Shown: positions 48,801-60,837 of the stretch, in pieces
How positions within the stretch are numbered: position 1 is the stretch's first letter
How the letters are laid out: the number at the start of each line of letters is the position of its first letter
Source of the DNA: Onchocerca volvulus
Taxonomy: Eukaryota > Nematoda > Chromadorea > Rhabditida > Onchocercidae
NCBI GenBank assembly: GCA_000499405.2
Contig: HG738138.1
Location: forward strand, 13,393,208 to 13,457,207
Direction: 5' to 3'
DNA length: 64,000 nucleotides
Position numbers and translations under genes: made by a program
The notes under the pieces: model-generated
What the model was told of the DNA's origin: nothing
The model's input: only the letters and a program-made list of their open reading frames with translations
The model's database searches: none

Positions 48801-51800
48801 TAACAGGAAGCATTTTCACTCCATCAACTGCTAAAATTAGTTCTTCCAGCAATGATGGAATTTCTTTTTAGTCGCGGAAACAAACGAAGGTTTTAACTGT
48901 GAAAGATAGTCCAAAAACATCTCCTTTACCGCTATAAATCAAGAAAAGGACTGATCATTTGTACTAAAATAAGACAAAAAAGCTACGCCAGTTGAAACTG
49001 CCATTCAGTTAGACCATAATAAGAAGTTGCAAACAACAGAGATACGATCAAAAGTAACATCACGCACATTCAGTGACTGAAATAAGTCCATCTCCTATTT
49101 GCACTGACATTCAGAATTTGCGAGCTTTCTCACTTTTCATTTTCAAACTTTTCACACATGAAAGTCATAGAATAAAGGAAAAATTAACTGCTACTCACAA
49201 AGTTCGAAGTAAAAAATATGACGTAGTGGCCGACACAAATATAATTTCATTATATCAATCAGTTGAATATAAGATGTCTTTAACTGATCCTAATATATTA
49301 CTCTTTCTATCTCAATTTGGGAAAAACTTTATCAAGTAAGCAAGGTATCTCATATAAATGATAAGATACTGAGAAATGAGGATTACTGACATATATGAAA
49401 ATTGATCTAATATTTTTGCAGATTATTCGCTATATACAAAGGGATATAAAGGATATTTTGCATTCTCTCTTGTGCAGAGTCGATATCGAGAAAACGGAAA
49501 TAATCTAATTTAGATGCTCACTTTGGATGGAAGCGTCAGCCAGAGCAAATCAAGAATGCAAACAGATTGTCTTAGAGCAATAAGTTCATCACCATCAATT
49601 TTACCATTTAAAGAAGTAATCAGAAAATTAAATCTTACTATCGATCACAAAGGTTTAATTGACTATATGTCTTACTAATTTATTGATTGGGGAAATAGTT
49701 TAAATTCATTATTCACTGGAAAATAATGCGAATGCATAGTGTATGAAGTGAGGGAAGAACAAACATGAAGTTGAAAAATTCGAATAGAACATCTGATGAA
49801 TATATAGCGGATTCTATTCAGGTGATAAGCCATAATTGAAATATTACCATTATACTTGATTAATGTGCCATCCTGAAATTATAATGTCTGAAAGCGTCCA
49901 ATCGACAGAAATTCATAGCTTGCTGTATTCCTCCTAAGAACTGTGATCTCTTCGTCATTGGTCGTTATGCTTGTTATTTCTTCTATCTCTTACGAAAAAG
50001 GTCAGATGTTTTCATTGTAAAAAACTTCACTGGCAGATATAATAAAACTGCATAAAACTTATTGTACTATTATAGATTCAGTCATCGATTTTTCTCAACT
50101 CTTTTTGATTGATTCACCGTTTGCTGAGCAATAACTTCTAGGGTTATTGTTGATTTTGTGATCTGATCTTGTTTAGTGAATCATTTGTCAATGTATGCCT
50201 CCATTGATCAACTCTGTTGATTGATCTGAATGGATGAATGGACGGATGAACGATTAATTCAATTGTATGGCTCCTTACATGAATTATTTCGCCTTTCATC
50301 CAACTATTCCTTGTTATTGTTGACACTGACTTCTGTTTCGTTGCATTTTTTAATCTTCTTTACCGGTTTTTCCTTGCTAATAGTGATCATGACTATTTTA
50401 ATACTTTTATATTTACTATATGAACAAATATAAATGAAAATAGAATATAACCAACTGACCATTGTTTTCATTCCTTTCAGCCTTTCACACACTTTTTCTT
50501 ATCTTTCTGTCTTATCTTGAATGAAACTTGGAAAAACTGGTTTGGAAGACTCTTTCAATCAAAACTATTCTAATGCGAAATTTCGCAGAAATAAAGGAAT
50601 TAGGAGATACAAGTAACTGGAAGACCTTGTTGAGATATGGTAGTTTGAAAGAAAATTTGCGATATGTATGAAATTTCTTAAGAATTTTTTGAACTACTTC
50701 AAAACTAATAATTAAGAATTTCAAATGAAGAAATGAAAAGAATATGTGCTTAGGAGAAGATTGATGCAACAGTGAACAGATGGTTGAAATTTAAATAAAA
50801 GATTTCAGCAGAATAAATAGGCAGTTACAAATCAACAGAATGATTGATAGAAAGAGATAAAAGACTATTTGTATACAGGAAATATTAAATAAAATGATAA
50901 AAATGGCGTGGATTATTAAGATTGCTGAAATCATCTGTTATAGTCTAACTTCCAATCAGTAAATCTGGGCTATGAAGATTTGAATTCTTTGAAAACAAAT
51001 TGAAATGAGTCGAGTGAGGGAAAACTGATTTGACTGATGCACAGTTGTGTTTATCACGCAGGTAATTAATAAATATTGTACTAAAAAGAAGAAAGGTTAT
51101 GGAATTGGAAGGAGAAGCAATGATCCACATCTCCTGGAAGGTTCAGGCGGAGGGAATGGGGCACATTCTTGATTGCTTATATTGAGATGGAAGACCGAAG
51201 AACAATTTCCTCAACTCATCCCGATGAGTTAGGCCTAACCATCAAAGTCAACGCTTATTTTTGTCGGTTGAGCAAATAAATAATATCCAGCGGTTAGCAT
51301 AGACACCAGCCATCACAAGCAATAACAACAGCAGTCCAATGCCACCATCCCTCCACTCTCGAATCATGTGAGATACTACTAGTTGCGTACTCATTACCAC
51401 TCCATACTACGCGCTCAGCTACTGATGACGACGTATGATAAGGAGATAGCAGGCAAGTCAAACAGCTGTCATCTCATTTAGGTAAACACCGCTTCTCGAA
51501 GTGCTCTCCATTTCGTCCATTTTCCGACATGAATTACGTTTAATCTTTACAAATACTGCGTCAACACGTCACGTCCATCTGCATCATTTCATCAGCTCTC
51601 ATTTAAGTGATACTTGTCTTCGCTTCATTCTCTTCCCCAAGAAGGTGGCCCATCCTTGCCTAACAGAATGAAGTGACACCCAGATTTGCTCTACCTCACT
51701 TTTTCAAATCCAAAACATTCTCCATTAATACCCCTCATTAATGGGAATTTGATAAGTTGTTATGCAGTAGAAGGCGATCTTTGATGTCTTATACATTGGA

Positions 51801-52692
51801 CTTGTTATTGTTTATTTAATTTCGGAAATGAAAGCAAATCAGTGAGCAGCGAAGTAGAAAATGCTTTGAAAATGTAGTGCACACTATCGACTCACTCATT
51901 CATTATGCATTGTCTTACTCTCATAATGGAATCATAATTTTCAATCTCTTCCCAAATATTTCATGTTTATATTTTCGCTCTGCGTAAACAGTGGGGACAA
52001 TCTCATTCTCGTCAAAAACATGACAAAGCGATAAATTAAAATTGAGCCACAAATCAAAAAATGGATACTACGAAGTTCAACTATTAGGCATTGAGAAGCA
52101 TATCATTAATGGATAGCTATTAATTTTCACAAAGAAACTAAATTTGAAATCAAAATAAAGAGTGAACTATTTTCGCATTTCCTGGCAGATGATAAGATAT
52201 ACAGTGCAGATGCAAAACGTAATCATTGACTGTAATAAAATTAAGATCCTTGCTGTTATATTGTCCCTCTTTTTTAGTACGAAAATCCCTTATGGTAATT
52301 TGATAATATTTTAATATAAAACATCTTAAAGCTCGCATTGTTTGTTTCATATGCTCGACATAGATTAGATATAATTCATGCCTTATGTCTCAGGTTACAT
52401 TTATTCGGGAGTTTGAAGACTGGTTGAATATTTCGCTATTATATAGAACAATTCCATTCGGAATATTTTTGAGTGTATCAACTTTTCAAGAAAGATTCTT
52501 CTGTCGACAAAAAGCCATGCTATCTATTTAGTGATTGATTAGATTGATTGAGTAGTTACTTTTTTCCTGTTCACCTTCTAATTTTCAGTTGATTGAAATC
52601 AATAAATTAAATTTGAATTTTGGAAGAGAGAATAAGCAAGAAATGAAAGATTATATTTGATTAGTATTCTGCGAGGTAAAACATTTTTAAAT
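45886..52692. other. Gene desert of about 6.8 kb
   Basis: No gene supported. Open frames at 46342-46760 (-) lack splice and family support. A 19-21-bp unit is duplicated near 47205-47242. The stretch 51150-51700 is visibly richer in G and C than its surroundings and includes a stem AACTCATC / GATGAGTT at about 51216-51233, followed by the palindrome TTAGGCCTAA. Confidence 0.45.
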
Positions 52693-52697
52693 ATAAT

Positions 52698-53222
52698 TGT
52701 CGCGAATTCGATATCGCGAAGCTCCTATCAAATGCTAAATTCTCATTGTAAACAATGTAACTGCTGTTGTAAATCATCTAGCTTTTCTCATGTTTATTCC
52801 TTTCTTTGGTTTTCAATCGCAAAAGAATTGCATTTTACTGTCAATTGTTTCCAATATTCAATTCTCATTGTAAACAATGTAACTGGTGTTGTAAATCATT
52901 TAGCTTCTCTCATACTTATTGTTTTTCAGCCTTAACAGCTTCCCATGACTAACACATACCCATTCACTTGAGTTTCTAACAATTACCGATGATTAAACCA
53001 CTCCCATCTTTAAAGATATAAATTCGGTTGTATCAAGAAAGAGTGTCTCTTCTTCCTGATCTTCAAAATAAAATCGTATAATTCGGTGTGAACTCTACAA
53101 TTCAATTCTACAATTCGATCTACTTCAACTCCACTACAAAATTCAATTCGACTTGCTTGGATTCACTGGCGGTATTAACTAATGATCGACATCGCTCACT
53201 AACTCAGAAGTTATTCACGACA
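52698..53222 (+). repeat. 5' LTR of the BEL/Pao element
   Basis: 525 bp, TGTCG...CGACA. It contains about 1.5 copies of a 122-bp unit (TCTCATTGTAAACAATG at 52741 and 52863). It differs from the 3' LTR near 52713 (A/G), 53151 (A/C), 53182 (A/C) and 53210 (G/A). Confidence 0.95.
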
Positions 53223-53231
53223 AAAATAAAT

Positions 53232-53248
53232 TGGTGCCCGAGGTGAGG
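53232..53248 (+). other. Primer-binding site
   Basis: TGGTGCCCGAGGTGAGG starts nine bases after the 5' LTR. Its complement ends in CCA as a tRNA 3' end would. The tRNA species was not identified. Confidence 0.7.
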
Positions 53249-53253
53249 CAAAG

Positions 53254-54560
53254 ATGTCAAGTAGCATTATTGCCAGTATTCAAGCACCAAAAACCAGGTT
53301 AATCTTTCTTGTTAAAGAGATTAATTCCCTAGAATTCGAATCTCCGGACCCAAACTCCTCACTGGATCAACAAAAAATTCTTTATACAATAAGGAAACAA
53401 ATGCTCACAGACAAATTCGAAAGGGTCCAATTATGTGTCAAGGAGCTTCAAGATGCTTACGACACATGACTTAAGTATGTTCAGACCATCACTGCGACAA
53501 AAAAAAGGGAAGATGAAGAAAAGGCTTACGAACAGGTTACAGAGGGTGAACACGGATTATTCCGAATAATGCATGAAGGGAAAGAATCGCTGATAACGTT
53601 AATGAAGTATAAAGATGACGCTGAGCAAAAATTGGAGCAGTTATTTAAGAGAAAGAGTAAAGAACAGGAAAGATTAATCTCTCCTTCAAATGTTACTGTC
53701 AATCTTCCTCAATTATCCCTACCTACCTTCAATGGTCATCCCAGACGATGGCGGCAGTTCTGGAGCAGTTTCAACGCAGCAGTCCATTCACAAACAATTC
53801 CCGCAATCCAAAAATTAAATTATTTGTTTTTATGCCGTAGAGGTAATGCTTTATAAGTTGTATCAGGCTACGAAATAGCACCTGAAAATTACGAAGTAAT
53901 TAGACAACTGCTTAGAGATAAATATGGAGACCTCTCGACAATAATGATGATATTATACAATGAACTTCAAGCCATCAAAAGGAATGAAAAAGAATGGATG
54001 GCTACGATCGAAAATATAGAACGAGTGCTACGCCAATTGGAAGCGATAGGAGAGAACTTGGAACATTCAAGTATCGAAACTACGATAGAAAGTAAGTTAC
54101 CATTATAGGTTCTGAATATAATATAGGTTCTGAGTAAGTTACCATTATAGGTTCTGAATAAAGGTTTATACTCAAAAGAAAGTAGAGGTACCTTGGTCAA
54201 TTCCAAAAATTAGAGACTTTTTGTCGAATATAATTCATATAACCCAACAGGTCAAGAATTGTCAGCATCTTTCCACATTTACGGACACTAAGCTTACAAT
54301 CAAAAGTTAGACCAAAAACCGAGATAAAATCCTGGAGAAACATCAGCACTGTCGATGGTACGTGGCAATCCAAAACTCTCATCATCCACGGCTCGAAATA
54401 ATCAACATTTATCACAACTCACGATAAGTAGAAACAGACCGTGTATATTCTGTACTCGAGATCATTGGGATAGCGAGTGCGACGTCTATTCAACTGCAAG
54501 TAGCAGAAGGGATCGTCTCAAATTGCTAAAAAAAATGCCCGATCTGCTTTAAAGACAGTC
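53254..54560 (+). pseudogene. Broken gag of the BEL/Pao element
   Basis: Starts at the ATG at 53254. Open segments are separated by stops (TGA at 53467, TAA at 53854 and others). The central part has LPQLSLPTFNGHPRRWRQFW, the conserved BEL gag (DUF1759-like) signature. A zinc knuckle CIFCTRDHWDSEC lies near 54449-54487. A local duplication near 54088-54160 (AAGTTACCATTATAGGTTCT twice) adds further stops. Confidence 0.85.
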
Positions 54561-54589
54561 ATAATGACGAAAGAAGCAAAATCAAAAAA

Positions 54590-55205
54590 CAATGTTTTTA
54601 TTGCAAAGCTCCCCACAATAATGCCTTATGCGATGACAGAAATACAACTTCATCAAACAGTTTGGTTCATTCCGAAGTGAAGGATGATAACGAAATTCCC
54701 CAAAATCCTCATGAAAAAGATTGTTCAGCTTCCTTTTATAACTCAATCTACACCATTCGAACGAATACAACAAAGGAGACTTTACTCTTATGCAAGGAAG
54801 TAAAAGTTTTTAATCCAGCTCAACCTCAACGACAAAAGAAGACTTTAGTACTATTCGACATAGATTCACAACTCTCTTTCATTTCTCAGAAGTTATAGTA
54901 TCAATTAAAATTAACAGAATCAGGCAAACAAATCATGAAAATAACTCCATTTCGCATGAGAAACCCAGCGTTGTGTCCCACGGCTCCTACGCAATTGAAC
55001 GTGCAAACAGTGCAAAACGACATTATAAGAGTATGTGTTAATGCAGTCCAACACTAACCAATGAATTAAGGTCGTAGATGCACTAAAAGAATTTCAAGAA
55101 TTAACTAATTATTGGGGGAAACCCGACATACTGACTGGAGTCGACTATTTCTTTAAGATTGCAAGACATACAGGAATTGAGTTCAGGTCACATGTTGATA
55201 CAATC
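54590..55205 (+). pseudogene. Broken protease region of the BEL/Pao element
   Basis: The aspartic protease motif, normally D-T/S-G-S, reads D-I-D-S at 54857-54868 within LVLFDIDSQLSFIS. The catalytic Asp is kept but Thr and Gly are changed, so activity is unlikely. A stop (TAG) follows at about 54896. A second knuckle-like CFYCKAPHNNALC lies at about 54596-54634. Confidence 0.75.
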
Positions 55206-56935
55206 ATGGTTGGTCCCATGATTGCTGGAAGTGGAGATGTAGTTAAACTTCGTCAAAATAATCTTTCTTCCCAAAATTTGGTATGTATCGCCAAGGCTAA
55301 CATTAATTCAGAACTAGAAAACTTTTGGAGACTAGAATCAATGAAAATTCAAGAGTCTCCAAACGATAACGATGATGAAGAAACTCTAAAATGCTTTCAA
55401 AGGACACTGAAGAAAAAGGATGGTCGTCATCATGTCTGCTGGCCATGGAGGGATTCTAAACAAAATTTAAGCAACAACTATGGTTTATGCCTGGGGCGTT
55501 TAAAGAACTTAATCGGAAAATTGCAACTCAGATCGCTTTTCCAGGTACACCATAACACAATCATGGAACAATTACAAACAGATAGGATTGAAGAAGTTCC
55601 TCATAACGACGAAGTAGGTGTCATACCTTATCTTCCGCATCACGAAGTGTGGATTAGTGTATGATGCCTCGGCATATCAAAAGGGTTATAAAAGTCTGAA
55701 CGAAGTTCTCCAAAGAAGTCCGGTAATGTTACTTGATCTAGTCGGCATATTATTACGGTTTCGAATGATAAAATTAATCATAATTGCTGACATAGAAAAA
55801 GCTTTTTTACAAATAGGATTACATCCTAAGGAAAGAAATCGTACAGGATTTCTATGGGTCAAGAATCTAGATCAGAAAGTATCAGAGAAAAACATCAAAT
55901 CCTACCGATTTAAACGAGTACGTTTGGAGTGATATCTTCACCTTTCCTATTAGCAGCAACCCTTAAATACCATTTAGATAATACAGCAACTAATTTGGCC
56001 CCAGAAATAAAGAAAACTTATATGTTGATAACATCATTTTAACTGCAGAAAATACGGAAGAAGCGATAGGTAAATATCACAAAACCAAAGAAATTTTTAG
56101 AGAAGCGTCAATAAATTTCAGAGAATTTTTATCCAATGAAAGGAATTCAACAAACGGATACCTGAGAATGATTTTAAAAAAATGAAAAAAGAAATCTTCT
56201 TCGGACTTAACTGGAATCACGACACGGACACCATGCGGTTAATATTAAAACTAAGGTCAAACAAAAAATTAACAAAAAGAACGATTCTACAGTTCATCGC
56301 CTCACAATATGACCCACTGGGATACTTGATTCCGATTATGGTAAGGTTTAAACTATTTATCCAACATTTATGGAAAGAAAAATATACATGGGATCAATCC
56401 ATAAACGACACGGACAAAGGGCAATGGAAAACCCTTATATCAGAATGGCCTAAAGAAGTAAAGAAGATACCGAGATTTATGACAAAAAACACCGAGTTGG
56501 TGGAGCTCCATATATTTACAAATGCGTCTAAAGTTGCCTATTCTGCTGCCATCTATATACGATATATTGACGAAGAAAATAAGATTACTAAATCTCATTT
56601 GTTATATGCTAAATCTCGAATAGCGCCAATAAAAGATATATCAATTCCAAAACTCGAATTGCTATTTATATTGATAGGAGTTAGAGCAGGCCAATTCGTG
56701 TTAAACCAATTATGGAGCCGTGAAAAAGATGCTACTGTGTAGTCAGACGCTAAATGTGCGCTTTTTTGGGTCAAAAACGAATCGAAATTACTTCCGCGAT
56801 TTGTGCAAAAACGAGTTGAAGAAATTCGAAATTCTCACTTTAAATTAAGATACTTATCGAGTTCTCAAAATCCTGCTGACATGGCCACGAGAGGAATTTC
56901 ACCAACCAAATTTCATTATAACAAATTATAGTGGA
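55206..56935 (+). pseudogene. Broken reverse transcriptase and RNase H of the BEL/Pao element
   Basis: RT landmarks are LGRLKNLIGKL, EQLQTDRIEEV, LVYDASAYQKGYKSLNEVL and ADIEKAFLQIGLHP. They lie in two frames (55206-55664 and 55618-55932), so a frameshift separates them. The polymerase box YVDD reads YVDN at 56021-56032. RNase H begins near 56500; its first catalytic Asp is Asn (FTNAS at 56515-56529). A TAG at 56740 replaces the expected Trp before SDAKCALFWVKN, and another TAG breaks the frame near 56928. Confidence 0.85.
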
Positions 56936-57292
56936 ATGGTCCGTGCTGGCTAGTTAAGGATCCATCACAATGGCCTAATGGTGAGTTCAGTTATAATGCA
57001 GAAGACGAAATCACACAAGCTGTAATGTCAAGTTTAGCAGACTATCGTACATAATTACGAAGAAGAGAAAATCCAATTTATTGAAGCACACCGCTTCAGT
57101 AAATGAACTAAAGTAATTAGAGTGACCGTCTGGATTCTTCGATTCATTAAAAGGATTTATAAAATGCAATACCTTGGCTGAAATCATTGTCCATACCAGG
57201 AAGCAATATGTCAAAGGACGATTACAATCTAGCAGAGTGGTTATTAATTAGACAGGCACAATCGCAGAACCTATGAGTGAAGAAATAGAGTA

Positions 57293-58579
57293 ATGGAATT
57301 TTTTCAACTTAAAAAGAATAAGTTGTGGAGATCCAACAGTCGACTGGAACATTCGGAACTGCACAACGAAAGTCAATATCCTATTTATTTACCAAATAAG
57401 AGCGATGTAACTAAATTCATCATTTGGCAGCAACATGATAGGTTGTACCATAGTGGAATTGCACACACCTTATCTGCAATAAGGCATAGATTTTGGATTC
57501 CGAAAGGAAGAGCCACAATAAAACGAACGATATCTTCATGCATGGCTTGTAAGCGATGGAAGGCAAAACCCTTCAAATTGCCACCAATGCCAAGCCTACC
57601 AGAATCACAAGTATGGCGATCAAGAACGTTCGAGCAGGTAGGTCTAGATTATTTGGGCCCTCTTCCGGTTAAATCACCTGCTGGGGTAATAAAAAGATGG
57701 ATCGCCCTCTTCACATGTTTTACAACTAGAGCAGTTCATCTCGAACTAGTGGAAGATTTATACGCTGAAAATTTCTCGCACATTATGAGAAGATTCGTTG
57801 CTCGTAGAGAATATCCAAAGTTAATACTCAGTGACAATGCTAGCCAGTTTCAACTAGTATTCAAAGAAATAATGGACAAAAACGCCAATTTCATAGCCGA
57901 AAAAGGTATGATTTGGAAGAATACAATTCCACGAGCGCCATGGGGTGGGGGCGTTTATGAGCGGCTCATAGGATTAACAAAAGAAGCCTTAAGGAAGGCG
58001 ATAGGAAGAAAACTCCTCACAGAAAGGGAAATAACGACACTAATTACGGAGATAGAAGGAATATTAAATACGCGTCCACTGACTTACGTTGGGTTTGATG
58101 ATTATAGGATAATACGTCCCATCGATTTCATTTCACCTGTGGCATCATTAGATATACCAATCAAATATGAAAACGAGGAGGAGGAATATGCTCCTCATGT
58201 ATTGAAAATAAAGGATGAATTAGTCAAACATTGGACAAGTACTCTTAAAACACTAGATGTTTTTTGGAAGTTATGGCGACAGGATTATCTAGCAAGCATA
58301 AGGGAACGTCTACAAAAGGAAATACGTTCCCCTAGAATTACAGAGGAAAGATTACCACAAATAAACGAGATAGTTTTATTGGTAGAACCTAATGTCCCTC
58401 GTGGTATATGGAATCTTGCAAGAATAATCAAACTTAACAAAGTTCGAGATGGACGGACAAGAAGTGCCACCATACAACTGCCAAATGGAAAACAACTCGA
58501 TCGTTCTATAACTATGCTTTGCCCACTGGAAATCAATAGCGTTAACAGCAATGATTTCAGCAAACAAAAAACCTTTTAG
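57293..58579 (+). CDS. Integrase of the BEL/Pao element, intact frame
   Basis: 428-codon open frame. The zinc-binding HHCC is visible (H48, H53, C83, C86). The catalytic triad is D119 (VGLDYLG), D181 (ILSDNASQF) and E223 (WGGGVYERL). All key residues are present, in contrast with the upstream domains. It would originally be the C-terminal part of a longer pol polyprotein. The last 29 bases overlap the env-like frame. Confidence 0.9.
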   Translation: MEFFQLKKNKLWRSNSRLEHSELHNESQYPIYLPNKSDVTKFIIWQQHDRLYHSGIAHTLSAIRHRFWIPKGRATIKRTISSCMACKRWKAKPFKLPPMPSLPESQVWRSRTFEQVGLDYLGPLPVKSPAGVIKRWIALFTCFTTRAVHLELVEDLYAENFSHIMRRFVARREYPKLILSDNASQFQLVFKEIMDKNANFIAEKGMIWKNTIPRAPWGGGVYERLIGLTKEALRKAIGRKLLTEREITTLITEIEGILNTRPLTYVGFDDYRIIRPIDFISPVASLDIPIKYENEEEEYAPHVLKIKDELVKHWTSTLKTLDVFWKLWRQDYLASIRERLQKEIRSPRITEERLPQINEIVLLVEPNVPRGIWNLARIIKLNKVRDGRTRSATIQLPNGKQLDRSITMLCPLEINSVNSNDFSKQKTF

Positions 58580-59252
58580 AAGACGACTCAGAAGAACCAC
58601 AGCTAGCCGAACTCGAAACTCCAAAAGAACAGCGACGCATCCCGAAATAATCACTAAGACCATCTCCAATAATTTTTTGAAAACATTGTCATTGATAGCA
58701 ATGTTATCACTAATAACCACACAGATTGAAGCCGCGAACAATTGCAAATGGATTTCCGGAACATCTTTTTACATCCCTCAGGAATGGAACTGCGAAAAAA
58801 TCATCAATCGAACCGTTACATTATACAAAGTGGAGGTGCACACACGCGCTCACTTAAAATTTCAGGAATTTAGAATTCCAGCTGTCAAATATAACACATT
58901 TACTTCACCAATTTCTAATTTGAACGATACCAACCACTGCATGGTGAAATTGGAAGAAACATTCGATCCGAATAACGGAAGTCTAATAGACAAGTTTGAT
59001 TTTGAAAGAATCAATTCGGAATTAGAACTTCTGGCTCGAAATCAAGCGGCAGTTAATGCAATACCGTATCGACCAAAGGATGATTCTCTTTGGCAAGAAA
59101 TTTCAAAACAAGGAAAAGAGCTTACAGATCGACCAGGAAAAGAATTCGACCAGATTCCTCAATCAATTCAAGAAGAACTTGAAAGTGTGACAACATATTG
59201 GAGATTGATAACTGTTCCTATGAGTGTTTACCATCTTTCTTGTAATAATTAG
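58551..59252 (+). CDS. Env-like third ORF of the BEL/Pao element, probably truncated
   Basis: 233-codon frame starting within the end of integrase, in another frame. An Arg-rich leader (residues 1-30) precedes a hydrophobic signal-like segment (about 43-61), then Cys-bearing ectodomain-like sequence with N-glycosylation motifs (NRT, NGS). No transmembrane anchor is in this frame. A hydrophobic segment plus tail lies in the next frame at 59224-59439, suggesting a frameshift. Some nematode BEL elements (Ascaris Tas, several C. elegans Cer) carry env-like genes; assignment here rests on position and topology only. Confidence 0.55.
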   Translation: MISANKKPFRRRLRRTTASRTRNSKRTATHPEIITKTISNNFLKTLSLIAMLSLITTQIEAANNCKWISGTSFYIPQEWNCEKIINRTVTLYKVEVHTRAHLKFQEFRIPAVKYNTFTSPISNLNDTNHCMVKLEETFDPNNGSLIDKFDFERINSELELLARNQAAVNAIPYRPKDDSLWQEISKQGKELTDRPGKEFDQIPQSIQEELESVTTYWRLITVPMSVYHLSCNN

Positions 59253-59477
59253 TCTTAAATTTAAACTCGCATTTCTACAATCCTTATTTTGTTTTTCACG
59301 AGAACGAAATTCAAATTATAAAAATAGCATTGTTCTTCCTATGGAACCTAAACTCACCCAAATTTTAGATAGGGAAGGACAAGGTTCAGTTATTAAACTT
59401 AATACATTTTCCTATACACCTGAAAACCTTCCAATCTAACTCCCACATTAAATTTTCCTCTTTCCTCCCCTCGGGAG

Positions 59478-60002
59478 TGTCGCGAATTCGATGTCGCGAA
59501 GCTCCTATCAAATGCTAAATTCTCATTGTAAACAATGTAACTGCTGTTGTAAATCATCTAGCTTTTCTCATGTTTATTCCTTTCTTTGGTTTTCAATCGC
59601 AAAAGAATTGCATTTTACTGTCAATTGTTTCCAATATTCAATTCTCATTGTAAACAATGTAACTGGTGTTGTAAATCATTTAGCTTCTCTCATACTTATT
59701 GTTTTTCAGCCTTAACAGCTTCCCATGACTAACACATACCCATTCACTTGAGTTTCTAACAATTACCGATGATTAAACCACTCCCATCTTTAAAGATATA
59801 AATTCGGTTGTATCAAGAAAGAGTGTCTCTTCTTCCTGATCTTCAAAATAAAATCGTATAATTCGGTGTGAACTCTACAATTCAATTCTACAATTCGATC
59901 TACTTCAACTCCACTACAAAATTCAATTCGCCTTGCTTGGATTCACTGGCGGTATTAACTACTGATCGACATCGCTCACTAACTCAGAAATTATTCACGA
60001 CA
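59478..60002 (+). repeat. 3' LTR of the BEL/Pao element
   Basis: 525 bp, TGTCG...CGACA, about 99% identical to the 5' LTR. It is preceded by a pyrimidine-rich stretch and GGGAG rather than a clear polypurine tract. Confidence 0.95.
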
Positions 60003-60068
60003 ATAATATCAAAAGGTGATTTACTCTCCGAAGCATTATTTATCACATATTACCGAACATTTTGATGG

Positions 60069-60837
60069 TGTCGTGAATAACTTCTGAGTTAGTGAGCGAT
60101 GTCGATCATTAGTTAATACCGCCAGTGAATCCAAGCAAGGCGAATTGAATTTTGTAGTGGAGTTGAAGTAGATCGAATTGTAGAATTGAATTGTAGAGTT
60201 CACACCGAATTATACGATTTTATTTTGAAGATCAGGAAGAAGAGACACTCTTTCTTGATACAACCAAATTTATACCTTTAAAGATGGGAGTGGTTTAATC
60301 ATCGGTAATTGTTAGAAACTCAAGTGAATGGGTATGTGTTAGTCATGGGAAGCTGTTAAGGCTGAAAAACAATAAACATGAGAAAAGCTAAATGATTTAC
60401 AACACCAGTTACATTGTTTACAATGAGAATTGAATATTGGAAACAATTGACAGTAAAATGCAATTCTTTTGCGATTGAAAACCAAAGAAAGGAATAAACA
60501 TGAGAAAAGCTAAATGATTTACAACATCAGTTATATTGTTTACAATGAGAATTGAATATTGGAAACAATTGACAGTAAAATGCAATTCTTTTGCGATTGA
60601 AAACCAAAGAAAGGAATAAACATGAGAAAAGCTAAATGATTTACAACACCAGTTACATTGTTTACAATGAGAATTGAATATTGGAAACAATTGACAGTAA
60701 AATGCAATTCCTTTGTGATTGAAAACCAAAGAAAGGAATAAACATGAGAAAAGCTAAATGATTTACAACATCAGTTACATTGTTTACAATGAGAATTTAG
60801 CATTTGATAGGAGCTTCGCGATATCGAATTCGCGACA
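60069..60837 (-). repeat. Inverted solo LTR of the same BEL/Pao family
   Basis: 769 bp, reverse complement of the LTR, beginning TGTCG and ending CGACA on the plus strand. It carries four starts of the 122-bp unit (CAATGAGAAT at 60421, 60543, 60665 and 60787) against two in the full element, which accounts exactly for the 244-bp length difference. Flanking bases (GATGG and GGTGT) do not form a target duplication. It carries more substitutions than the two LTRs of the neighbouring element. Confidence 0.92.

Larger units (their letters stand above)
52693..60007 (+). mobile_element. Full-length BEL/Pao LTR retrotransposon with env-like ORF
   Basis: The element spans 52698-60002 and is flanked by the 5-bp target duplication ATAAT (52693-52697 and 60003-60007). 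Its two LTRs are each 525 bp, begin TGTCG, end CGACA and differ at about four positions. Internal order is primer-binding site, gag, protease, reverse transcriptase, RNase H, integrase, then an env-like frame. This order and the integrase type place it in BEL/Pao. Integrase and the env-like frame are open; upstream domains carry stops, frameshifts and changed catalytic residues. Confidence 0.95.

Noticed and set aside
60069..60837. Second complete retrotransposon in inverted orientation
   Set aside because: No coding region, primer-binding site or second LTR accompanies it, so it is a solo LTR.
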